A stretch of DNA of 64,000 nt, from positions 2,108,001 through 2,172,000 of the forward strand of contig NZ_CP072453.1 in assembly GCF_019343475.1 (NCBI RefSeq), given 5' to 3'. This DNA comes from Providencia sp. R33 (GTDB taxonomy: Bacteria > Pseudomonadota > Gammaproteobacteria > Enterobacterales > Enterobacteriaceae). The notes beneath the pieces are model-generated. The model searched no databases. It was given only the letters and a program-made list of their open reading frames with translations, and was not told where the DNA came from. A program made the position numbers and the translations under genes. Below are positions 27,071 through 35,935 of the stretch, in pieces; position 1 is the first letter of the stretch; each line of letters opens with the position of its first letter.

Positions 27071-27414
27071 AAAGATACCCTACTGTTTCGATAAGTTTAC
27101 ATTATACGCACAACAGTAGTACCTAATAGAAATAATTAAAATTTAATTCATGATAACCTTATTATTCAAATAGATAATTAACCTAAACTATTAAATCAAT
27201 TGATTGATATGTTTTTTTATTGAAAATCCAGTATTTATGCAACATTTAATTATTTATTTAAATATCGTTATTACGCTCATTAGATTACTAACAATTTTTA
27301 GTCTTGTTCCATTCGCTATTTTTTATAAAAGTAACTTTGCCCTACCAATCGATTGATCAACTTGTTGTGGGCGAAATTTCACTTTATATCACTTAACCTG
27401 CGAAAGGATAGATA

Positions 27415-28335
27415 ATGAAAAAAACGTACTTTGGCCCCTATATTGATGTCAGTGTGGATGCAACTTGGAATGATTGGCAAAACTACCCTAATGGCCGACC
27501 TAATGCTAAATACAGCCAAGCGGCTATCAAATATGGCGTTGATATTCTTTATCTTGGCTTCTTAACCGCAACCCGTGACAAGCAAGCAGCTTGGGCAGCC
27601 CAACCTACAATGCCAATTAGCTGGGCAAAACCATTAGCTGATGAACTTATTGCGGGTGGCGTCAACGTCGCCGTTTCATTTGGGGGAGCCGCCAATCAAG
27701 ATGTTTCGCTAGTGCAATCGCAAAAACAGCTGATCGAAACCTATCAAGAAGCAATTGATATACTGGGCGCATCTCACATCGATTTAGATTTTGAAAACGG
27801 CCTCTATGATGCAGATAATGCGTTTGCTGCGTTAAAAGTCATTATCGAAAATAACCCGAAAGTCACCCTTAGCCTAACCTTACCCACTTTGCCTACAGGG
27901 CTTACTGGTACAGGGCTAGCATTGGTACAAAAATCAGTAGATGCCGGTTTAGTGATGAAAGTCAATGGCATGGCGATGGATTACTATGACCCGAATATCA
28001 GCAGTCTCGGCGATGCGGCTATCAAAGCGGCCATCAGCATTAAGAACCAATTAAAGCCGTTCTACCCAACCGTTGGTGATAAAGAAATGTATGATTATGT
28101 TCAAATCACACCGATGATTGGTTTAAACGATGACCTGACTATGTTTAATTTCCATGATGCGGATATCTTAAGCGAGTTTGCTAAGAAAATAGGGTTAAAC
28201 CTTGTTTCGATGTGGAGCCTAACTCGCGATTTCCCGGGAAATAAACCTTACCCTGAAGCCATAAGTTCAGGTAATCCAGAACAAACTCATGAATTTGAAT
28301 ACACTGCGTTATTTACCCAGAAACTGAGCGCGTAA
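27415..28335 (+). CDS. GH18 chitinase-like protein without signal peptide
   Basis: 306 residues, glycoside hydrolase family 18 barrel. Strand motifs visible: VAVSFGGAAN (the SxGG motif), HIDLDFEN near residue 120 (the DxDxE catalytic signature, last Glu the acid), and KVNGMAMDYYDPN (strand 6 M-x-Y-D type). No Sec signal: the chain starts directly with GPYIDVSVDATWNDW, so it is cytosolic or leaves by a holin, phage-lysis or toxin-complex route as some Yersinia and Photorhabdus chitinases do. RBS GAAAGGA 6-9 nt before the ATG. Single gene, convergent with kdgR. Confidence 0.8.
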   Translation: MKKTYFGPYIDVSVDATWNDWQNYPNGRPNAKYSQAAIKYGVDILYLGFLTATRDKQAAWAAQPTMPISWAKPLADELIAGGVNVAVSFGGAANQDVSLVQSQKQLIETYQEAIDILGASHIDLDFENGLYDADNAFAALKVIIENNPKVTLSLTLPTLPTGLTGTGLALVQKSVDAGLVMKVNGMAMDYYDPNISSLGDAAIKAAISIKNQLKPFYPTVGDKEMYDYVQITPMIGLNDDLTMFNFHDADILSEFAKKIGLNLVSMWSLTRDFPGNKPYPEAISSGNPEQTHEFEYTALFTQKLSA

Positions 28336-28355
28336 ATAACCCGATATCATCAATA

Positions 28356-29135
28356 TCATGGATAATGGTGATATCCCATTTTTTCTGAAATACGGCGGCC
28401 TGATGTTTTGAGCAATTTTACATAATGATCAAGTTGCTGTTCATCAAAACGAATGGTTGGAAACGAAATAGATAACCCTGCAATTACATGACCCAAGCGG
28501 TCATACACAGGAACCGCAATACAACGCAGACCTAACTCTTGCTCTTCTCTATCTTGTGCATAATGGTGCTCACGCACCGTGGCTAACTCCACCAGCAAAT
28601 CATCAAAGCTTAAAATGGTTGTGTCGGTTTTTTTGGTAAAAGACTCATCTTTCAAGGCCAAACGGATAGTCTCTTCATCTTGCCAAGCCAGTAAAATTTT
28701 ACCAATTGCAGTGCAATATAGTGGGTTACGGCGCCCTACCCGCGAATACATACGTAAATTATAACTGGAATCAATCTTATGAATATAAATAATGGCATCT
28801 TCATCTAATGCTCCTAAATGCACCGCTTCATGGGTCATTTGCCCAATATGGCGCATTTCTTTATCCGCGATTTCAATTAAATCCACGTATTCAAGGGATT
28901 TTGCGCCTAATTCAAAAAGCTTTAATGTCAGTGAGTACTTATCTGCTTCACCCTCTTGTTCCACGTAGCCCAACTGTTTCATGGTTTGCAAAAAACGAAA
29001 GGTGGTGGCCTTTGACATTAATAGGCGCTGAGATAGCTCGGAAACACCAATTTCTTTTTGCTCCCCTAACGCACTGAGAATACTAAATACTTTCACCACC
29101 GCGGATACGGCATCAGTTTGAGTCGTCTTATCCAT
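28356..29135 (-). CDS. kdgR: IclR-family repressor KdgR
   Basis: 259 residues, closely matching KdgR of E. coli and Dickeya. N-terminal winged HTH (SELSQRLLMSKATTFRFLQTMK, about 32-53) and an IclR effector domain (GALDEDAIIYIHKIDSSYNLRMYSRVGRRNPLY region, and GLRCIAVPVYDRLGHVIAGLSISFP). It represses pectin/hexuronate genes until it binds 2-keto-3-deoxygluconate. Divergent from kdgK-eda, whose promoter holds two KdgR boxes, so the regulator and its targets sit together. Confidence 0.93.
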   Translation of the reverse strand: MDKTTQTDAVSAVVKVFSILSALGEQKEIGVSELSQRLLMSKATTFRFLQTMKQLGYVEQEGEADKYSLTLKLFELGAKSLEYVDLIEIADKEMRHIGQMTHEAVHLGALDEDAIIYIHKIDSSYNLRMYSRVGRRNPLYCTAIGKILLAWQDEETIRLALKDESFTKKTDTTILSFDDLLVELATVREHHYAQDREEQELGLRCIAVPVYDRLGHVIAGLSISFPTIRFDEQQLDHYVKLLKTSGRRISEKMGYHHYP

Positions 29136-29232
29136 GTTGTTTTCTTCATCCTATTAGATTGGCAGCGATAATATCATAAAGCCAATTAAAACCACGCGAT
29201 ACGCCATAGCATAATTGTCCTACCTCACAAAA

Positions 29233-29274
29233 ACAAGAACAGCGATTCATTATTTTTAAAACAGCGTTTCATTT
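29233..29274. promoter_or_regulatory. Two tandem KdgR boxes
   Basis: Box 2 (29255-29274, TTTAAAACAGCGTTTCATTT) matches the published KdgR consensus at all but the first two bases. Box 1 (29233-29252) shares ACAGCG-TTCATT and is weaker. They repeat at 22 bp, two helical turns, in the kdgR-kdgK divergent promoter. Confidence 0.75.
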
Positions 29275-29360
29275 TTATTGAAGTTCTGCACCAAATACGT
29301 TTTAATAGCCTCATCAAGTCAGTAATCGATAACACAGTCGTAATCGTGCAGGTGATAAAT

Positions 29361-30305
29361 ATGAGTACACATCCGCAAGTTGCCGTCATTGGCGAGTGCA
29401 TGGTTGAATTGCAAAAATCGGGGGAGCTGTATAAGCAAGCCTTCGGTGGGGACACGCTAAACACTGCGCTGTATCTGTCTCGCTTAACCCAAAAACACGG
29501 TGTCACAACGCGTTATATCACCGGTTTAGGGAAAGACCCATTCAGCCAACAAATGCTTGATAGCTGGCAACAAGAAGGCATCAATACCGAAGCCGTATCG
29601 ATTTCCCAAAAACATTTGCCGGGTATGTACTTAATTGAAACCTCCGCCGATGGCGAACGCCGTTTCTTTTATTGGCGTGATAACGCTGCCGCCAAATTTT
29701 GGTTGGATGACAGCAGCAAAGCACACACACAGCAACTGCTTAATTCACAGCAGTTCATTTACTTAAGTGGCATTAGCTTAGCGATTTTGCCTGACACAGC
29801 TCGCCACCTTTTAATGGAAATACTGCAACAAGCCAAACAGCACGGTGCGAAAATTGTGTTTGATAATAACTATCGCCCTGCACTTTGGCCGTCTAAAGAA
29901 GCCGCACAACAGGCTTACCAGCAAATTTTAAAATTAACCGATATTGCATTTCTGACTTTTGATGACGAGCAACTCCTCTATGGGGATTGCCACGAAATCG
30001 AAGCCATTGCACGCACGCAACTGTATGGCGTAAATGAGATAGTGATCAAACGTGGCGCAGAGGCCTGCTACGTGATCATCGATAATGAACGCTATGAGGT
30101 GCCAGCAAATAAAGTCAGTCACGTCATTGATACTACCGCCGCAGGGGATTCATTCAGTGCAGGTTATCTTGCCTGCCGTATTTTGGGCGGCACACCGTGC
30201 GACTCCGCAAAAACTGGCCACTTACTGGCAGGAACCGTTATCCAACACCGGGGAGCGATTATTCCAGCCGAGGCCATGCCAACCACCGATTTAGGAAAAT
30301 GTTAA
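29361..30305 (+). CDS. kdgK: 2-dehydro-3-deoxygluconokinase KdgK
   Basis: 314 residues, PfkB/ribokinase family. Phosphorylates 2-keto-3-deoxygluconate to KDPG with ATP in the cytosol. N-terminal VAVIGECMVEL, GGDTLNTALYLSRL, GERRFFYWRDNAAAKFW (typical of KdgK), and the catalytic DTTAAGDSFSAGYLA near residue 255. ATG 29361 has AGGTG 7 nt before it and fits E. coli KdgK; the GTG at 29346 is less likely. Followed by eda after 12 nt, giving the last two steps of hexuronate breakdown as one operon. Confidence 0.94.
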   Translation: MSTHPQVAVIGECMVELQKSGELYKQAFGGDTLNTALYLSRLTQKHGVTTRYITGLGKDPFSQQMLDSWQQEGINTEAVSISQKHLPGMYLIETSADGERRFFYWRDNAAAKFWLDDSSKAHTQQLLNSQQFIYLSGISLAILPDTARHLLMEILQQAKQHGAKIVFDNNYRPALWPSKEAAQQAYQQILKLTDIAFLTFDDEQLLYGDCHEIEAIARTQLYGVNEIVIKRGAEACYVIIDNERYEVPANKVSHVIDTTAAGDSFSAGYLACRILGGTPCDSAKTGHLLAGTVIQHRGAIIPAEAMPTTDLGKC

Positions 30306-30317
30306 GGGGCTTTAGCC

Positions 30318-30935
30318 ATGAATCAACTGATTGAAAGAATTAAAAAACTGCACGTTGTTCCCGTGATCACCATTAATCATGCAGAACATGGTGCACCACT
30401 TGCTAAAGCCTTGGTGGAAAATGGCCTACCGTGTGCAGAAGTCACTTTCCGTACCCCTGCCGCCGTGCAAGCCATTAAAAACATGCGTGCCGCCTACCCT
30501 GAATTACTGATTGCGGCGGGCACCGTATTAACCACTGAACAAGTTGACCAAGCCATTGATGCAGGTGTCGATTTTATTGTTAGCCCGGGTTTTAACCCAA
30601 AAATTGTCGCTTATTGCCAACAAAAAAAGGTGATTATTATTCCTGGAGTGAATAGCCCAAGCCTCGTCGAACAGGCCCTTGAATTTAATCTAACCACATT
30701 AAAATTTTTCCCAGCCGAAGCCTCTGGCGGCGTTGCGATGCTAAAAGCCCTTGGCGCCGTTTATCCAGTGAAATTTATGCCAACCGGCGGTATTGGTGTG
30801 AAAAACATTAAAGAATACACCGCGTTACCATCCGTGTTGGTCTGCGGTGGCTCGTGGATGGTACCAAATGACTTAATTGACAAAGAAGACTGGCAAGCGC
30901 TCGGTAAGTTAATTGCTGAAGCGGCAACTCTTTAA
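30318..30935 (+). CDS. eda: KDPG/KHG aldolase Eda
   Basis: 205 residues, class I aldolase TIM barrel. Splits 2-keto-3-deoxy-6-phosphogluconate into pyruvate and glyceraldehyde 3-phosphate. The Schiff-base Lys is K129 in TLKFFPAEASGG, the general base Glu is E41 in CAEVTFRTPAA, and the phosphate site is FMPTGGIGVKN. Downstream of kdgK in the same operon and closed by a strong terminator. Expected to be under KdgR control with kdgK. Confidence 0.95.
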   Translation: MNQLIERIKKLHVVPVITINHAEHGAPLAKALVENGLPCAEVTFRTPAAVQAIKNMRAAYPELLIAAGTVLTTEQVDQAIDAGVDFIVSPGFNPKIVAYCQQKKVIIIPGVNSPSLVEQALEFNLTTLKFFPAEASGGVAMLKALGAVYPVKFMPTGGIGVKNIKEYTALPSVLVCGGSWMVPNDLIDKEDWQALGKLIAEAATL

Positions 30936-30967
30936 AAAACAATAAAAAATCTCGTTGTCATCATTAC

Positions 30968-30996
30968 GCCCTTATCCCCATGATAAGGGCTTTTTT
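30968..30996 (+). terminator. Intrinsic terminator of kdgK-eda
   Basis: GCCCTTATC, loop CCCAT, GATAAGGGC, then TTTTTT: nine perfect pairs. Confidence 0.92.
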
Positions 30997-31047
30997 ATGC
31001 TTAATATTCACTAACCCCAAACGCTGTAACTTGGTTAATGGTTGGTA

Positions 31048-31344
31048 TTACTCATCAATAAAGCGTTTGAGTTGTAACCGCAGCATCTCATTTTCACGCC
31101 GTAGCCTGTCATTTTGATCCATCAAACTCATCGCCATTGCGATACCAGGCCAATCAATCTCTAACTCATGATAAAGACGTACCGCCCTTCTCACAATAAC
31201 CACGGCTTGGTCATCAAATAACCATTCGTGAGTTGTTTCAATCGGTTGGATTATTCCCAGCCCGACAATTTCCTGTAATTCATCTTCGACAATACCTGTA
31301 TGAATACAGAAATCAATAACGGTGAGTGTTGTTAACTGTTCCAT
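31048..31344 (-). CDS. cbpM: Chaperone modulator CbpM
   Basis: 98 residues. MerR-like small protein that binds the J-domain of CbpA and blocks its co-chaperone and DNA-binding activities. Family segments: FCIHTGIVEDELQEIVGLGII and WLFDDQAVVIVRRAVRLYHELEIDWPGIAMAMSLMD, then a leucine-rich coiled coil. Start ATG 31344 has GGAGGA 5 nt upstream inside the end of cbpA, and its A is the last base of the cbpA TAA (TAATG); the frame extending to 31359 would need a TTG. Confidence 0.92.
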   Translation of the reverse strand: MEQLTTLTVIDFCIHTGIVEDELQEIVGLGIIQPIETTHEWLFDDQAVVIVRRAVRLYHELEIDWPGIAMAMSLMDQNDRLRRENEMLRLQLKRFIDE

Positions 31345-32285
31345 TATTTTCCTCCCCAATTCTTACGTGGGTCAAAACTCTGTTGTGCCTCCGCCAACTT
31401 CTGCCACAGTGCGTTGGATTGCGCATCACTGCTATCTGGCATCACCACTTTTATAATCACGTATAAATCACCGGCATGCCCCTTGTGCGCCAGTCCTTTT
31501 CCTTTAATCCGTAATTTTTGACCCACTTGGCTATTTGCAGGAACTGTAATAACGATAGGGTCTTTTAGCGTTGGAATGGTGATTTTGGTGCCCAGTGCCG
31601 CTTCCCAAGGTGCTAAGGGCACCACGATTTTCAAATCATGCCCTTTAATATCGAATAATGGGTGTGGTGCAATGCGGATGGTAATCCATAAATCACCGTT
31701 TTCACCGCCATTTTCCCCTGCGGTACCTTGCCCTTTTAAGCGAATGCGTTGCCCATCGATAACCCCCGCAGGGATTGTCACATTTAATGTTTTGGGGATT
31801 TCATTGTCGATAAAACCGTAGGCATTATAAACTGGTAAATTGTAGCTTATGGTGCGTTTATGTGATTCTTGGCTCTCTTCAAGGAAAATAGCTAATTCAA
31901 CTTCGAGGTCTTGGCCACGGTGGCTGCGAGGCTGCCTTGTGCTACCACTACGTGCACGTTGAGAAAACATCGATGAGAAAATATCATCGAAATTCCCTGA
32001 ATCAAAACCTTGTTGGGAGTATGAATGGCTTTGCTGCCCTTGAGCCCCTTGGTTAAAATAAGGGTCGTTTCGATGTTCCCACATCTCATCGTATTCTGCG
32101 CGCTTTTCTTTATCACTCAGTACCGCCCACGCTTCGGCAACTTCTTTAAAACGCGCTTCCGCATCGGGCTCCTTGCTAACATCGGGGTGGTATTTGCGCG
32201 CTAAACGGCGATACGCGGTCTTAATGGTCTTCAAATCATCGGTGCGTTGCACACCCATGATGCTGTAATAATCCTTTAGTTCCAT
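31344..32285 (-). CDS. cbpA: Curved-DNA-binding DnaJ-type co-chaperone CbpA
   Basis: 313 residues. J-domain (about 1-70) with the HPD motif in RKYHPDVSKEPDAEARF, a G/F/S-rich linker with FDDIFSSMFSQRA, then two beta-sandwich substrate/C-terminal domains (LNVTIPAGVIDGQRIRLKGQG and PHPLFDIKGHDLKIVVPL) and the end SFDPRKNWGGK. No zinc finger, as expected for CbpA as opposed to DnaJ. Works with DnaK and, in E. coli, binds curved DNA in stationary phase. ATG 32285 fits the GAG Shine-Dalgarno better than ATG 32291. Coupled to cbpM. Confidence 0.94.
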   Translation of the reverse strand: MELKDYYSIMGVQRTDDLKTIKTAYRRLARKYHPDVSKEPDAEARFKEVAEAWAVLSDKEKRAEYDEMWEHRNDPYFNQGAQGQQSHSYSQQGFDSGNFDDIFSSMFSQRARSGSTRQPRSHRGQDLEVELAIFLEESQESHKRTISYNLPVYNAYGFIDNEIPKTLNVTIPAGVIDGQRIRLKGQGTAGENGGENGDLWITIRIAPHPLFDIKGHDLKIVVPLAPWEAALGTKITIPTLKDPIVITVPANSQVGQKLRIKGKGLAHKGHAGDLYVIIKVVMPDSSDAQSNALWQKLAEAQQSFDPRKNWGGK

Positions 32286-32545
32286 AGTCATATCTCGTTC
32301 ACTTGTCTGTTGAATAGAATTCTTATGGTGCTTTGCCTGACTCTTTACATGGGCTAAGCATAATGACTTACCTTGAATTTAACTTAAGACATTTACATGG
32401 TAATTGGAATAGTAGAACCATGATAAATATTAAATATATTTGCGAATAATGACGATGCAAATTGATAAAATTCCACAAAAACAGGAAATTTTCACCATTT
32501 CAGGCTAAACCTATAAGAGAGCTAATTAATCGCAAGGGAAACCCT

Positions 32546-32992
32546 ATGGATGCTATTGCCAGCCGCCTGAACTATAAAGTGAATTTCGCCATTTCAGTTG
32601 AGGATTTTATTCGGTTAATTTTTCAGTCACCGTTTAAAGACACGGTTTCAACTGATAACCTAGCTCAATTAGATGCAATGCTGAATAACGCGGATTTATT
32701 GATTAGTGCATGGGATGACGAGCAGGTGGTGGGGTTTGTCCGCGCCGTCACAGATTTTAGTTCTTGCTGTTATATTTGCGAACTTGCCATTGACGCACAT
32801 TATCAAAAACACGGCATCGACCGCCAATTAATGCGTATTGCCGCCGAAGAACTTCCCCCCGACTGCCAAATTCTATTTTTCTCCACCGACAGCAACCTCA
32901 CCGAATACCTGAAATTGGGCTTCACCCAATCCCCCCGCGCATGGCACACCACCGCGGAGACTTATTTAGCCAAGTCCACCGATGAGGATTGA
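32546..32992 (+). CDS. GNAT-family N-acetyltransferase
   Basis: 148 residues from ATG 32546, which follows AAGGGA at 7-nt spacing; the open frame back to 32462 is AT-rich and unlikely to be translated. GNAT core: DEQVVGFVRAVTD (strand 4), CYICELAIDAHYQKHGIDRQLM (acetyl-CoA site; the usual Q/RxxGxG/A reads QKHGID), and a C-terminal EYLKLGFTQSPRAW. Substrate unknown. Monocistronic, convergent with fliA across ERIC copy F. Confidence 0.78.
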   Translation: MDAIASRLNYKVNFAISVEDFIRLIFQSPFKDTVSTDNLAQLDAMLNNADLLISAWDDEQVVGFVRAVTDFSSCCYICELAIDAHYQKHGIDRQLMRIAAEELPPDCQILFFSTDSNLTEYLKLGFTQSPRAWHTTAETYLAKSTDED

Positions 32993-33149
32993 TATTGAGG
33001 GGGTGAATGAAAAAAGAAATTTTAAAGAAAATTTACCAACAGGGTCTTTAAGGTACTCACACAACAAATTCAAGAAAATAGCTTTTAACCCAACAACGAT
33101 GCCCTAAATAATATATTCAAAAAAATGCCTTGTAACTCCGCTACGATGC

Positions 33150-33270
33150 TCTAAATAATTCGTGCTACAGCTAGGCGGCGAGTGAGTTTAGCCCTAGGAG
33201 CATACACAAGTATGTGACTAGGGTGAACTCATGAAGCCAACAACGCTGTGGTGCGAAGTATGACGAGCAT
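33150..33270. repeat. ERIC element (copy F)
   Basis: TCTAAATAATTCGTGCTACAG to GTGCGAAGTATGACGAGCAT with the central CCTAGGAGCATACACAAGTA palindrome. It ends at the fliA stop codon, so it forms the 3' end of the fliA transcript. Confidence 0.9.
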
Positions 33271-33983
33271 CATCGCAACTTACCGCGCAAGCGCTTAATA
33301 GCCTGACTATGAAGCTGACTCACCCTCGACTCCCCCACCTCCAGCACCGCGCCAATCTCCTTCAGGTTCAGTTCCTCTTGGTAATACAGCGTCAGCACCA
33401 TTTTCTCGCGCTCTGGCAGTTGGTCTATCGCCGCCATAATTTGCGCCTTCAGGCTCGACTCCATCAGCAAGCTCAGTGGGTTACCGCCGTCGCGTTCATC
33501 CATTTGCGGCTCACAGCTTTCCCCATGAACTTCATGCCACTCATCGTAGGAAAATAGCTGGCTGTTATTGGTATCCAGCAGCGCTTGGCGATATTCAGAC
33601 AGTTCGATATCCAGTGCCTTAGCAATTTCTGGCTCTGTCGCGCTGCGCCCAAGTGATTGTTCCAACACGCCTATGGCCTTGGTCATTTCCCTTGCTTGGC
33701 GGCGCACGCTGCGCGGCACCCAGTCACGGCTACGCAGTTCATCAAGCATTGAGCCACGAATACGCTGCACCGCATAGGTGGCGAACGATGCCCCTTGGGT
33801 AACATCGAAACGTTCCAATGCATGCAGTAAACCAATGCCCCCCGCTTGAATTAGGTCGTCGATATCAACACTGGCGGGTAGTCTAACTTGCAGTTTCAGG
33901 GCTTCATGGCGTATTAGAGGGTAATAACGCTCCCATAGGCTATTTTTATTAATCACACCTTCGGCAGTATACAAATCGCTCAC
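33270..33983 (-). CDS. fliA: Flagellar sigma factor FliA (sigma-28)
   Basis: 237 residues from GTG 33983, which aligns with the GTG start of E. coli fliA (VNSLYTAEGV against VSDLYTAEGV); GTG 33995 is possible. Region 2 FATYAVQRIRGSMLDELRSRDWVPRSVR (promoter melting and -10 reading) and region 4 LTLYYQEELNLKEIGAVLEVGESRVSQLHSQAIKRL are intact. Directs RNA polymerase to late flagellar genes; consensus sites for it lie upstream of fliC and fliD. No fliZ follows: the gene ends in an ERIC, and the next gene is the unrelated convergent GNAT. Confidence 0.95.
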   Translation of the reverse strand: MSDLYTAEGVINKNSLWERYYPLIRHEALKLQVRLPASVDIDDLIQAGGIGLLHALERFDVTQGASFATYAVQRIRGSMLDELRSRDWVPRSVRRQAREMTKAIGVLEQSLGRSATEPEIAKALDIELSEYRQALLDTNNSQLFSYDEWHEVHGESCEPQMDERDGGNPLSLLMESSLKAQIMAAIDQLPEREKMVLTLYYQEELNLKEIGAVLEVGESRVSQLHSQAIKRLRGKLR

Positions 33984-34225
33984 AACCTGAATCACCCTTC
34001 AAGCTTTATAAAAGGTATTCATTATCTGTGTTGGTTTTGATTTCAATCCGTAGAGTAAGGCAATAAATGTGGCTTTATTTCCCTTATCCTAAATAGGTCA
34101 AATTTGAATAATCACAAGGTTAATGGTTGTTTTAACTTAATTTTTAGGGGATTTTATGGGTAATACAAGTGGGAGTGGTTGTTTTATTGAGAAGCCATTT
34201 TTGATTTAAAGGAGATTATCTTTAG

Positions 34226-34290
34226 GGTTTGGTTTGGTTTGGTTTGGTTTGGTTTGGTTTGGTTTGGTTTGGTTTGGTTTGGTTTGGTTT
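34226..34290. repeat. Pentanucleotide tandem repeat (GGTTT)13
   Basis: Thirteen perfect GGTTT units, 65 bp, between the fliC terminator and the fliA promoter region, about 240 bp before the fliA start. Perfect short tandem repeats are prone to slipped-strand length change. The G-strand could also form two-tier quadruplexes. Confidence 0.95.
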
Positions 34291-34316
34291 TCGACCTAAA
34301 AAATGCTAAAGCGAGC

Positions 34317-34438
34317 CCTAAATAATTCGTGTTGCGGCTAGGCGGCGAAGGAGATTATCCCGATGAGCGTACATAGGTACGTGATTCGGGTGAGCGACTG
34401 AAGTCAACAACGCTGCGGCGCGAAGTATGACGGGCATA
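34317..34438. repeat. ERIC element (copy G)
   Basis: CCTAAATAATTCGTGTTGCGG to GCGCGAAGTATGACGGGCAT, with CCCGATGAGCGTACATAGGT in the centre. It lies immediately beyond the fliC terminator. Confidence 0.9.
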
Positions 34439-34462
34439 AAAAAGGCCAGCATCGCTGGCCTT
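34438..34462 (-). terminator. Intrinsic terminator of fliC
   Basis: On the minus strand AAGGCCAGC, loop GAT, GCTGGCCTT followed by TTTT: nine perfect pairs, 9 bp past the fliC stop. Confidence 0.93.
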
Positions 34463-34470
34463 AATAAGCA

Positions 34471-35580
34471 TTAACGAAGTAAGCTTAAAACACCTTGTGG
34501 AACCTGGTTAGCTTGCGCCAACACAGCAGTACCTGCTTGTTGCAGAATCTGGCCACGGCTCATGTTAGAAACTTCTGTTGCGAAGTCAGCATCTTCGATA
34601 CGGCTACGTGCAGCACTCAGGTTGTTAACAGAGTTGTTCAGGTTGTTGATGGTTGATTGAAGACGGTTTTGAATCGCACCTAAAGAAGAGCGCAGGCCAT
34701 CAACTGTTGATAATGCTTTATCTAAAGCTTCAAGTGGTTTCGCATTCGCTTTATCACCTGCAACAGGGTCAACTTTTGTAGTCCCTACATCAATTTCTGC
34801 TTTTTTGCCAGTAGCACCAGGGGTAACTGTAGCCTCATTATAGGCAACGACACCTTTGTCATCTGTTGTTTTTACAACTAACTTAGTTGGATCAACCTTT
34901 CCATCTGCGTCAATAGACTCTAAAACTTCATAGGATTTAATAGTACCAGCTGCTACTTTCGCATCTATAGCCGCAGTATCTAATTCTTGAGTTTCATCAG
35001 TGCCTCCTACTTTAACACTAACACTAGTAACAGCCTTACCATAGCCAGTAAAGTTCAGGTCAAATTTTTCTAAACCTAAAGTTTCACGGTCAATTTTCTT
35101 TAATTCGATGTCAATTTTTTCACCGTCATTAGCTCCTACTTGTACTGCCATTTTAGTATCTTGGCTAAGAACTTTAACCCCATTAAATTGTGTTTGTTCT
35201 GAAATACGATTAATTTCAGCTAAACGTTGATCCACTTCTTCTTGAATTGACTTTGTATCTGATTCAGAGTTAGAACCATTTTTCGCTTGAACCGTTAACT
35301 CACGAATACGTTGTAAGTTATCGTTGATTTCGTTAACCGCACCTTCCGCCGTTTGTGCGATAGAGATACCGTCGTTGGCGTTACGCGCAGCTTGAGATAA
35401 ACCTTTTACGTTAGCCGTAAAACGGTTAGCGATCGCTTGGCCTGCTGCATCGTCTTTTGCGCTGTTGATACGTGAACCGGAAGATAAACGCTCAATCGCC
35501 GTACCTAATACGCCTTGTGAACGGTTTAAGTTGTTCTGAGTAGTCAGAGACAGAATATTCGTGTTAATAACTTGTGCCAT
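34471..35580 (-). CDS. fliC: Flagellin FliC
   Basis: 369 residues from ATG 35580 (MAQVINTN), with AAGGA 7 nt before it; the frame runs on to 35601 but that start is not flagellin-like. Conserved D0/D1 N-terminus (NLNRSQGVLGTAIERLSSG) and C-terminus (GTAVLAQANQVPQGVLSLLR) flank a short variable D2/D3 centre (about 180-290) rich in Lys, Asp and Thr. Subunit of the filament, exported by the flagellar type III system with FliS as chaperone. Transcribed from a consensus sigma-28 promoter and ended by its own terminator. Only one flagellin copy is seen here. Confidence 0.96.
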   Translation of the reverse strand: MAQVINTNILSLTTQNNLNRSQGVLGTAIERLSSGSRINSAKDDAAGQAIANRFTANVKGLSQAARNANDGISIAQTAEGAVNEINDNLQRIRELTVQAKNGSNSESDTKSIQEEVDQRLAEINRISEQTQFNGVKVLSQDTKMAVQVGANDGEKIDIELKKIDRETLGLEKFDLNFTGYGKAVTSVSVKVGGTDETQELDTAAIDAKVAAGTIKSYEVLESIDADGKVDPTKLVVKTTDDKGVVAYNEATVTPGATGKKAEIDVGTTKVDPVAGDKANAKPLEALDKALSTVDGLRSSLGAIQNRLQSTINNLNNSVNNLSAARSRIEDADFATEVSNMSRGQILQQAGTAVLAQANQVPQGVLSLLR

Positions 35581-35654
35581 GGTAATGTCCTTGTTATTCA
35601 AATTAATAAGTTAAGCCTATATGCTTAACTGAGTGATTTTCGTCAGCAATATGT

Positions 35655-35681
35655 TTATCGGCTGTAACCAAAACCCCTTTA
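35655..35681 (-). promoter_or_regulatory. Sigma-28 promoter of fliC
   Basis: Minus strand TAAA, 15-nt spacer, GCCGATAA: an exact match to the flagellar consensus, about 75 bp upstream of the fliC ATG. Confidence 0.93.
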
Positions 35682-35862
35682 GGCTTTTTGAATAAAAATT
35701 TCATCAATAGCGGCAAAACCTGCACGGAAAGCCACTTTTTACTTTATTATTTTGTCTGGAATTAGTTTATTTTTATCAATTTCCTAGTTATTTAACCCTA
35801 ATACGAATAAATACCTAGATTTACCCCGTTACTTCCCGCCATCGCTGTTTCTCAGAATAGTC

Positions 35863-35889
35863 TAAAATTTTGCTCCGTTTTGCCGATAA
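35863..35889 (+). promoter_or_regulatory. Sigma-28 promoter of fliDST
   Basis: TAAA at 35863-35866, 15-nt spacer, GCCGATAA at 35882-35889: an exact consensus. It is 182 bp before fliD, so the transcript carries a long leader that includes ERIC copy H. Confidence 0.93.
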
Positions 35890-35935
35890 GACTCTAAACA
35901 GACTCTATTTCAGAGTTAATGACACAGGCATAGAC

